Below, piece by piece: positions 56,357-64,000 of a stretch of 64,000 bases of DNA. Source of the DNA: Armigeres subalbatus (taxonomy: Eukaryota > Arthropoda > Insecta > Diptera > Culicidae); assembly GCF_024139115.2 (NCBI RefSeq), contig NC_085140.1:422728283-422792282 (forward strand). Direction: 5' to 3'. A program made the translations under genes and the position numbers. Below the pieces are notes generated by a model, which saw only the letters and a program-made list of their open reading frames with translations, searched no databases and had not been told where the DNA came from. How positions within the stretch are numbered: the stretch's first letter is position 1; the number at the start of each line of letters is the position of its first letter.

Positions 56357-57354
56357 AGAGGGACGTTTGGTCGAAAATCATTCGGCCAAATGACACTTGG
56401 CCGAAAGTTGCTTGGCCGAATATACCATTTTACCGAACAGTCTATTAGGCCGAAAGTCATTTGCCCAATAGGTCATTTAGCCGAATAGGTTATTTAGCCG
56501 AATAGGTCATTTGGCCGGATAAGTCATTTGGCCGAACAAGACATTCGCCCGAATAGATCGTTCAGCCGAATATGTCATTTGGCCAAATTTATCATTTGAC
56601 GTCTCACTTCTCACTTCTCACTTCTCAATCATCATTTCTCACTTCTCATTGGGAAGAGAGACAACTTTCTTCTTCTTTTGCTCTTTCCACTTGTCACAGT
56701 GAGAAGTGATAAGTGAAAATGAGGTGACGTCTCATTTCTCATTTCTCACTGTGTTCTCCTTACTACTTACTTCGCACTTCTCAATTTTCACAATGAGAAA
56801 TGAGACGTCTCTTTTCGCACTTTGCACAAATAATTTCTCACTTCTCACTGTGAAAAGTAAAAAGTGCGAAGTGAGTAGTGAAACGTCTCATTTCTTACTT
56901 CGCACCTCTCACTTTTCATAGTAAGAAGTGAGAAATAAGTAGTGCGAAGTGAGAAGAGAGACGTCACTGTGAAAAGTGGGAAGAGCAAAGTAAGAAGGGA
57001 GGCGCCTCTTATCTCACTCATAATTTCCAACTCCTTATTTCTTACTTTTGCAGTGAGAAGTAAGAAATGATCATTGAGTAGTGAGTAGTCAGATATGTCA
57101 AATGACCTATTTGGCCAAATAACAAAACACATTTGAACAAATAATCTATCCGGCCGAATGACTTGCTCGGCCGAATGACCTTTTCTGCCAAATGACCTAT
57201 TCGTCCAAATGATCCGTTCGGCCGAAATGATCTATTCAGCTGTATAACCCATTCCGCCAAATGACTTTCGACCAGATGGGTTTCGATTTAATGGTTTGTT
57301 CGGCCTAGTGGCAATCGGCTTTCGGGCAAACGGGTTTTGGCCAAACGACCCTTC
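56357..57354. mobile_element. Terminal-repeat element of GGCCGAAATGAC and CTTCTCAC words
   Basis: The left end gagggacgtttggtcgaaaa and the inverse of the right end, gaagggtcgtttggccaaaac, form imperfect inverted termini. The left arm (56360-56595) and right arm (57095-57350) consist of degenerate ggccgaatgacatttggccgaa words. The middle (56597-57095) is the cttctcacttctcac minisatellite. The whole looks like a composite, non-coding foldback element of about 1 kb. No clear target duplication. Confidence 0.65.
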
Positions 57355-57359
57355 CCCTC

Positions 57360-57692
57360 GATGTAGGTAGCGCAACCCTGGTATAGTAGCCTACCGAAGT
57401 TTCTACAGGTAAAAGTAGAGCAAATGGATGGATTCAACGGCAACAGACCCGGTAATGAATAGAGGACAACGATTGTGTTGGGTTCGTAGATCGTGAGCTG
57501 AAGAAGGTCGGTGAGAGTCCGGCAGCAATCTAGAAAACACGATGCCTTAAAACCGAAAAACGTGAATTCCGAGCAGTGGATCCCGAGGATTCCGAACTGG
57601 TACTCGATGCATTGGAAAACGGTACAATATAGCAAGTACCTGAAAGAAATGAACCCACCACAGAAAGAAAAGGCGGCACGATAAGAGTGTGA
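57360..57692 (+). mobile_element. Fragment of a non-LTR 5' leader
   Basis: The phrase gcgcaaccctggtatagtag matches cgcaaccctggtaaagcgac in the leader fragment at 27.49 kb. The rest (57400-57690) has no frame with RT or endonuclease motifs; the minus-strand 147-codon frame across it is unassigned. I treat it as a short relic. Confidence 0.4.
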
Positions 57693-57929
57693 GGGCGTAG
57701 CCAGAGGGGGGCAGGGGGCAGATCCATACATAATTTATAATCCAACCTAGTTTTAAATCTTATCTAGTGACTTCCCTAAGACTTTCTAGGTCTTCACTAA
57801 GAAATTCACGAATCGCTTTTTTTTGTTTTATCTACTTTGTCGTTATCTCGTTTTCTCCTTAAGGATTTCATATACTTGATGTGATATTTTCCTTGTCTCT
57901 ACCTTCTACAAAATAATATGTTTCTACCA

Positions 57930-60220
57930 GAAATCCTTCTAGAAGCTCCCCCGAGAACTTTACCTATTCCTCCGGAAAGTTGGGCACAAGTTCATCTGAA
58001 AATCGTTGAAAAAACCTTGTCATATAATTGTAATTCCTGATAAAAATTATTCAGAAACCCCTCACTAATTTTTTTTAGGAAATTTATGAGGAATTCCTTG
58101 AAGATTTCTATTCTTCGCTCCAAGTTTTACTTCTAGACATTTCTTAGGCTATTCTTTCAAAAAAATCCTTCAGGAATGCATTCGAGAGTTCCATCAAGAA
58201 TATATACGGAACTTCCTCCCATAATTCCTCCAGAAGTTTCTTCAGAAATTTATGACGGAAATCCTCCGATTTTGCTCCATAATTTCACTTGTAAATCTAT
58301 AAGAAATTTCTTTCGGAAATTCTTCTAAGAACTTCTCCGGGAATACCTATAAGAACTCTTCCTTTAATACCTCCGGGATAACTTCCAGGATTTTTTCCGG
58401 GAATACCTCCATAAATTATACAGCGAAATCCTCTATGATTTCATTCTGAAATTCTTTTCGCAATTACTTTAGAATATCTTTCAAGAATTCCTGTAGAAAT
58501 TTCTTTAGGAATTTCTCCAGGAATTCGTCCAGGTATTTCCCCGGAAATTATTCCAGGTATTTTTTCGGGAATTCCTTCAGGTAATTCTCCAGGAATTCCT
58601 TCAGGTTTTTCCGCGGAACCGTCCTGGAATTCTTTCCGAACTTTACACGGAATTTTCTCCAGAATTTTATTCGGAAATTAATTTGAGAGTTCCTCCTAGA
58701 GTTCTTCCAGGAATTTCTTCTGCACAAACTCCCGGGACTTCATCCGGTAATTTCTTCAGCAAATCATCTGCGAATACTTACTACTCCATTAATTTTTCCT
58801 GGTATTTTTTCTGGAATTCCTTCGATTTTTCTCCGGAAATTCCTTCAGTAACTTCACCAATAATTATATCAGAACTTCCTTGAGGGAATTCCTCCGGAAC
58901 TTCTTGTGGGAGTTTTTCCAAGAATTCCTCCGGAAATCCTTCCAGGAACTTCACAAGGAATTCCTGGAGGATATTTGGCAGAAATTTCGCGGGAAATGGG
59001 ATTTCGGAAGTTCCTCAAGAAATTCAACTCCGGGTATTCCACCGGCTGTTCCTCTGAAAATTCCTTCGGGAATTCCACCAGTAGTTCCTCCAGGAATTTA
59101 TTCAGGCTTTCTTTCAGGAATTCATTTAGGCTTTCTTTAGGAATTTATCTACAAATTCCTCCAGAAGCTCCTCCGAGAATTTCTCTGGGAGTTCCTCCGG
59201 GAGGTCCTCTAAGAATTCTTCCAAGAGTTTCTCCTGGAATTCTTACGGAAGTTCATTTGAGAGTTCATTCGTAAGTTCTTTCGAGAACTGCCGGTGGAAT
59301 TTGTGGAGAAATTTCTTGAAGAATTACAGGAAAATTTCCGGAGGAATTCCCGAATGAACTGCCAGAGGAACTCCCGGAGGAATTTCAGGAGGAACTCCTA
59401 GAATAATAACTAGAGGACCACCCTGAGGAACTCCCAGAGAAACTATCGGAAGAACTTCGGGAGGAATTTCCAGCTAAATTTCCGAAGTAAGTCTAAATGA
59501 TTTTTTGAAAAAAGCCTGAATGATTTTCTGGAAGAACTACTGGTGGAACTCCCGGAGGAATTTGCAGAAGAACACCCGGAGGTATTGCCGGTGGAACTCC
59601 CGGAGGAGCTCTCGGAGGAATTCTCGAAGTAACTCCTGGAAGAATTTGTGAAGAAACTTTTTTTAATGTCTTTATTATCGAGACTTTCAGCCCAAGGCTG
59701 GCTCGTTTCGAAAGAAGAAACTTGTGAAGAAGAATTCTCCAAAAAGATTTTGGAGAATTCATCTTATAGATAAATCTCGTCTAGCTGAAACCTTTGTAGG
59801 GGTATGTAGCTGGATTATCATCATCATCAGAGGACCTCCCGGAGAATTCCCTGAGGAGCTCCCAGATAAATTGTCGGAGGAACTTCTAGAGGAATTTCTT
59901 AATGAATTCCTGAAGAAGACTAAATTAATTCCAGAAAGATAGCCAGAATAAATTCCCGAAGGAAATTCTGGAGAAATTCTGCGGAACCCCCATAGGAACT
60001 GCCGATAGAACTACCGGAATAATTCTCAGAGGAAATTCTGGAGGAATTCTTGGAGGAACTGGAGGTGGAACTCCTGGAAGAATTCCCAGAGGAACTCCCG
60101 GAGGAATTTCCGAGGAAACTCCTGCAGGATCTCCCGGTGAATATCTTGAAGTTTCCACTGGAGTTCTTTCAGGATCTCTTCGATAATTAATCTAGAAATT
60201 CCTCTGAAAATTCCATTGAT
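57930..60220. repeat. GGAATTCCTCC minisatellite in two opposed halves
   Basis: The base unit is about 12 bp (aggaattcctcc, with the palindrome GGAATTCC at its heart). From 57930 to about 59280 it runs as ttcctccgggaattcc; from about 59290 to 60220 it runs as the reverse complement, ggaggaattcccggagg. The junction near 59285 makes one large imperfect inverted repeat. Translations give PPGIPPGV, SSGNSS or EEFLEEF strings in different frames; these are products of the repeat. Interrupted at 59660 by a hairpin retroposon. Confidence 0.85.
59660..59713 (-). mobile_element. Ultrashort hairpin retroposon, copy 3
   Basis: 54 bp inside the right half of the minisatellite, flanked by gaagaaactt (59650-59659 and 59714-59723). 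Read on the minus strand: cgaaacgagccagccttggg, with inner stem CAGCC/GGCTG, an outer stem CGAAAC/GTCTCG with one mismatch, then ATAATAAAGAC and an A-rich end. Almost identical to copy 2 at 14431 in sequence and in its 5' start. Confidence 0.75.
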
Positions 60221-60649
60221 AATTTCATTTGAGGTATAATTTATGTATAAATTGGATGAAATTGGTGGTACGTTAATAATTTTAAATAAATTTAAATAAT
60301 TACAAATATCTGTTCAATAAATCATGCATTTTTTAATATCATTATTGTTTTAATCATTATTGTTGATAAATAAACGCACAGCGTGAACGTTGCATTTTGG
60401 TCGTAAGTGCGTCAAGTTCATTGGCGTTGCATTTTAGTACAAATCGCTGACTTCAACGCCGACGCGCAACGTGCTATTGTGATCCAGCCCTTACTGTTGG
60501 TTGTGAATTTGGTGTCAAAGTTTTTGGAATTTAGAAGGAAATAGTGCCGAACACGAATATTCATGTGTTTTTATAAAACTACTAAAAATTGACAATTTAG
60601 AAGACCCCCCCCCCCTACTCGAAATCAAGGCTACGCCCATGAATGTGAT

Positions 60650-61668
60650 AAGGAGAATACAGATAGAAACGATATGCGGAGGTTTTATTCGATTGTCAAT
60701 AACGCGCAAGAAAGTGCCCGCCATGTGCAATGAGCGTATACGCTCCCCTATAAGGGAATTTGCTGACAGGCAACTATGGTGGCAGCCAGGTGGAAGAGCA
60801 CTTCGAATATTTGTCGCACGGCCATAGCACCGAGCATTGTTATCGTGCGAACGCTTTTATATCGCTGAATGATTATTTTGTTGTATTTGTGTAAATTTGT
60901 GTGCGTTTTATTAAGTTGGTTACGGGTAGATCACGGGGTTACCGTTAGATACGGTGTGATACTTGCGCAAATTTTCGTCACTCGCGTTTTGAAACCGTAA
61001 AGCCGGTTTTCCCTCACCGAGAGGCGGACAAACTACGGTTTAACACCCTCCCCACGCGGGTTGGGGGGGTACTAAAACTAAATACTGTACTGAACTGTAA
61101 TTTCTCTTCCCTCACTCAAATTCTGTGGGACACTTAACCCATCCCTCCTCCTTTCTACAAAATTTGAACATGAATCTTCTCGCCAAACTTCGCCCCCCCC
61201 CCCCCCCCCTCCTTCGGTTATCATAACCCCTTAACACTCCTCGGATCGGTTCTCCTAAAGGTGCGCTCCGTACAGGTCAAAATTCGAAGGTCGTATTTGC
61301 TGTAGTCGCCAAATTACGACGAACAAAAGTTAGGGCGTTTTCCGAATTTTGCCATCTCTGGACCGATTCGGGTATTTTCATCGCACCATCGCAACGTCGG
61401 AAAAGAGGTACAAGGCTTTGATTATTTATCACTCCCAACTTTTGGGTCATTTCTTGGGGTTTCAGGATATCTGCTAGGTCTGGAGGCTCTCCCTGGGAGA
61501 GGACCTCTCTATCGAAATTTTCCACATTCCAGGAAAATCGACGGGAGCCATACAGGACGAACATTTCCCGTGTTTATGGATCCCAGCGATGTTCGCGGCG
61601 ATCTGATGGTATTGCGTCTCCAAGGTATTGTTGGGAGATTCCTCCCAATAGCTCACTTTATGATCTAG
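60650..61668. other. Non-coding, with a 17-base C tract and unassigned frames
   Basis: A run of 17 C lies at 61193-61209, and a C-rich GCGGGTTGGGGGGG stretch near 61057. A minus-strand frame of 95 codons (61277-61564) and an overlapping one of 71 codons (61474-61689) are in balanced-GC sequence and might be the remains of a mobile-element protein, but I recognise no motif. Confidence 0.35.
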
Positions 61669-61676
61669 AAGTCCAT

Positions 61677-62629
61677 TAGGGTGGGTCAAATTAGTATGGG
61701 AAAAACTTTTTTCATTTCTTTTGATAGGCCGCCTTCGTATTCAGTTGTATTTGATGCCCTGATGCTCTGGACAAAATTTCAGCCAAATCGGTCAACGTTT
61801 GGGCGGTGCTGAACTCGTTGGAAGTTTATATGCAAAAATGTATGCAGAAACATCCAAAAACAGTGAATTGCAGTTGGACGGCACAACTTACGATGAAGAA
61901 CTGGTCGGGGTTCGACCAAACCGCACAAAGCGCCTTTTCGGCTGACTTGTGATATTTTGTTCGTTCAAAGACAACGGAAATAGTTTCATGCAAAATTAAG
62001 CGTAGATTTGCAGTAGGATATCCTCAGTTATGGGGCTGAGGGATATCCGATACGATTTGCGACTAATTAAAGCTGCTAAACGAAAGTTTGAGCAGAAAAA
62101 TGGGTAATTTTTCGTTGGCGCTTGGTGTGCTTTGGCTGAACCCCGACCAACTATGATACTCATTCAGATCTTGAAGAATTTAATACAGAATGTTATGCAA
62201 AAAACCGTGAGAAAATTAGAGTTTGCCCGTTATTAGCATTTTTCTGAAGTGGGGTTTGAGCAAATTTCGTTTCTTTTACCTTTGAAAAGAAATAAATTCA
62301 CCCTTACAACACTCCAGTAAAATGCTAATATTTTTGCCTTATGAACTCAAATCTTCTCGCGGTTTTCAGCATAACATTATGTATTTAATTCTACAAGAAC
62401 TGAATGAGTATCATGGTTCTTGATCGTAAATTTTGCCGCTCAACTGCAAATCACTGTTTTTTGATGTGTCTGCATACATTTTTTCATAAAAACTTTCAAC
62501 GAGTTTAGCACCGCCCAAACATTGAACGATTTGGCTGAAATTTTGTCCAGATCATCAGGGCATCAAATAGAACCGAATAAAATGGCGGCCCATCAATAAA
62601 TTTGAAAAAGTGTTTTTTGAGCCACCCTT
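61677..62629. mobile_element. 953-bp MITE with about 210-bp inverted ends
   Basis: The left arm from tagggtgggtcaaa and the inverse right arm from aagggtggctcaaa match over about 210 bases (shared: tttgatgccctgatg, acaaaatttcagccaaatcg, gggcggtgct). The exact 8-bp duplication aagtccat lies at 61669-61676 and 62630-62637. Further inward, atgatactcattcag is also mirrored. No coding content. The 8-bp duplication suggests hAT or a similar superfamily; the termini alone do not decide. Confidence 0.85.
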
Positions 62630-62637
62630 AAGTCCAT

Positions 62638-63165
62638 ACACCGGTTCCTTGGCGGAAATATTGGCTCAGCCTTCCCATATACTGGAGGCAGGACCTACGT
62701 TCTCAAGGTCACTTCGAAAAGCTGTTGAAGATGGAAAAGCTAGACGATGGTTCTGCGGTTCAGATCATTCCCCACCCGGTTCACAACCGGGTCAAATGCA
62801 TTGTTTATTGTCGGGATGTTATCGACTATGACACTGAAGAATTGTGTGCAAACTGGACGAACAAGGTGTTAACGAGGTACATCGTATCTCAAAGAAGGTT
62901 GGTTGGAAGGACTAACACCCCCGCTGCTACGCACCATTTGCGGAACCTCAAGACCGGAATACATCTACTTCGGTTTCTTGAAGTTCCCAAGCCGACCCTA
63001 CTATCCCTTTGCAATGCAGTGCTTTGGCTGCTGGTATTTTGGCCACATCAAAGCCCGTCTTGGGTATTCACCTATTCGCAGAAGATAGGAGGTGTGATCT
63101 TCCGAGTTTTTGCAGAAAATGCAACAGCGAATAGCATGGCATCTCTAGCTACTGAGCTTAGGGGC
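62638..63165 (+). pseudogene. gag-like ORF1 fossil of a jockey-type element
   Basis: The frame at 62725-62890 reads KLDDGSAVQIIPHPVHNRVKCIVYCRDVIDYDTEEL, then in another frame ICGTSRPEYIYFGFLKFPSRPYYPFAMQ and CFGCWYFGHIKAR (63015-63055). This is the run-up to and first CCHC zinc knuckle of ORF1 proteins of jockey-type mosquito retrotransposons (C-x2-C-x4-H present, last Cys replaced by Leu). A later CRKCN-like stretch (63108-63125) may be part of a second knuckle. It would bind element RNA; frameshifts break it here. Orientation and spacing to the MITE suggest the MITE inserted in or just beside it. Confidence 0.65.
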
Positions 63166-63290
63166 TGTCCATAAACCACGTAGACTCTTGAGGGGGGGAG
63201 GGGTTTCGAAAAAGTCTACGATAGTCTACGAGAGGGGACGAGAGGGTTACCAAAAGTCTACGTAGACTTTTTTATTTTAATTTTTTTTTT
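63163..63290. repeat. GGGCTGTCCATAAACCACGT dispersed repeat end
   Basis: The stretch ggggctgtccataaaccacg followed by tagactcttgaggggggg, tagtctacgagagggg and aaaagtctacgtagac resembles the start of a widespread dipteran MITE family, with internal repeats of tctacg. No opposite end is present before the window ends. Confidence 0.5.
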
Positions 63291-64000
63291 AAATAGATTT
63301 ACACAGCAGCTTTGTGCGGAGTTCACAAGGTTGATATTTTTAGGATTTTCCGGTTTTTTTTTGCAAGACTTTACCGAAATAATCTCTTGAGTTTCTCCAT
63401 ACAAATGTTATGAATTTCACCAGGAAAGTTTTTGAACAGGTGTGTTGAACAAGAAAATTTTTCAAAGTATTCTATAAAAACATTCGATTTTTTTTCAAAA
63501 ACTTCACTTGGATTTTACTGCTGATTCTACTAGAATTTCTTTTGATTTTCGGCAGGAGCTTCTTTACAAACTATGGAAATTATGTCTTACTTCAACGGAT
63601 TTGTTTTTTGGAATTTACAATAGAAGCATTTTGGAATATCCAATAAAAAGTCTTTGGAATGCCCAAAAGTTATTCTTTGAAACTTGTAAAGGGAATTCTC
63701 CGAAATTTCTTTTTTTTAATTTTGGAAATTATTCGGGATTTTCCCAAGGAATTATTTGGACATATAAACAAAATTATTCGAAATGCCCGTGGGAAATTTT
63801 TCCTAATTTTTTTTGGCAGTTCTAACGCAAATTCTTTGGAATTATCGATGGAATATTTTCGGAATTTCTAAATAAATTGTTGAAAACTTCCACGAGAAAT
63901 TATTTGAATCTCCCATCAAAAACAGTTTGAGTTTCAACAAAAAAACAAATTTGCAATTTTTTTTTAAAAAGCCTTTCTAATTTTCATGAAAATTCATTCG
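63291..64000. other. AT-rich, degenerate GGAATTTC-type repeats
   Basis: From about 63480 the words tttggaatt, ggaaatttt and cggaatttct recur every 10-20 bases, like an AT-shifted version of the minisatellite at 57.9-60.2 kb. Frames of 70 and 105 codons here are by-products. No gene. Confidence 0.5.

Larger units (their letters stand above)
57693..60641. mobile_element. hAT-like element carrying an opposed 12-bp repeat array
   Basis: The left end GGGCGTAGCC and the inverse of the right end, (AT)GGGCGTAGCC, are flanked by gagtgtga (57685-57692) and gaatgtga (60642-60649), an 8-bp duplication with one mismatch. Next to each end is a G-run or C-run, as in the 134-bp MITE at 43261, whose termini are related (GTGGCGTAGCC). 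Nearly all of the interior is a degenerate palindromic minisatellite. No transposase. The boundaries are less certain than those of the other hAT-like elements. Confidence 0.6.

Noticed and set aside
58683..60158. Collagen-like (PPGIPPGV) and Ser/Asn-rich frames
   Set aside because: Products of the GGAATTCC minisatellite read in different frames and strands.

Overview
The window is eukaryotic, AT-rich and dominated by transposons. It looks like a culicine mosquito genome, most likely Aedes. The reasons are tRNA-headed SINEs with triple-repeat 3' tails like the Aedes Feilai family, many nested non-LTR (LINE-type) retrotransposons, abundant MITEs with long inverted ends, and dispersed minisatellites. 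This is my recognition from sequence alone; no search was run. I found no convincing host protein-coding gene, no rRNA and no CRISPR array. Nearly every supportable reading frame is a decayed retrotransposon ORF.

Layout. 0-10 kb: a SINE with a 17-bp target duplication (893-1335), a 3.4-kb foldback transposon with TA duplications and two opposed arrays of a 152-bp repeat (2505-5926), a second SINE type (about 6607-6860), and an imperfect hairpin at 9.97-10.2 kb. 10.6-13.85 kb: non-LTR element A with a gutted endonuclease and an almost open reverse transcriptase (RT). 13.9-24.3 kb: minisatellites, SINEs and MITEs, including a foldback at 21373-22286 that carries a nested MITE and is abutted by a SINE. 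26.5-34.2 kb: two copies of a MITE with Transib/RSS-like ends, one splitting non-LTR element B exactly within a codon pair, and a fossil RT (D) split by another MITE. 34.89-39.12 kb: a hAT-like element with 8-bp duplications that contains an apparently full-length 3.5-kb non-LTR element (E). 39.76-41.53 kb: element C, a minus-strand sibling of A. 44.5-51.6 kb: a hAT-like element filled with a 23-bp palindromic satellite, itself split by a 4.6-kb CR1/L2-like element (F). 56.36-57.35 and 57.69-60.64 kb: two more terminal-repeat-bounded elements stuffed with short repeats. 61.68-62.63 kb: a MITE next to a gag-like ORF1 fossil.

How the parts relate. The history is one of repeated insertion into earlier insertions: E inside a hAT-like element, F inside a satellite inside a hAT-like element, a Transib-like MITE inside B, a MITE inside D, and a SINE at the edge of a foldback. 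Two themes stand out. First, several non-autonomous DNA transposons carry tandem arrays between their ends, often in opposed (foldback) orientation. Second, three tiny insertions (54-60 bp, at 4345, 14431 and 59660) share a two-stem hairpin followed by an AATAAAG-like motif and an A-rich tail. Each has its own target-site duplication, and their stems differ in a compensatory way. They look like an ultrashort structured retroposon, and this is my best candidate for something little described.
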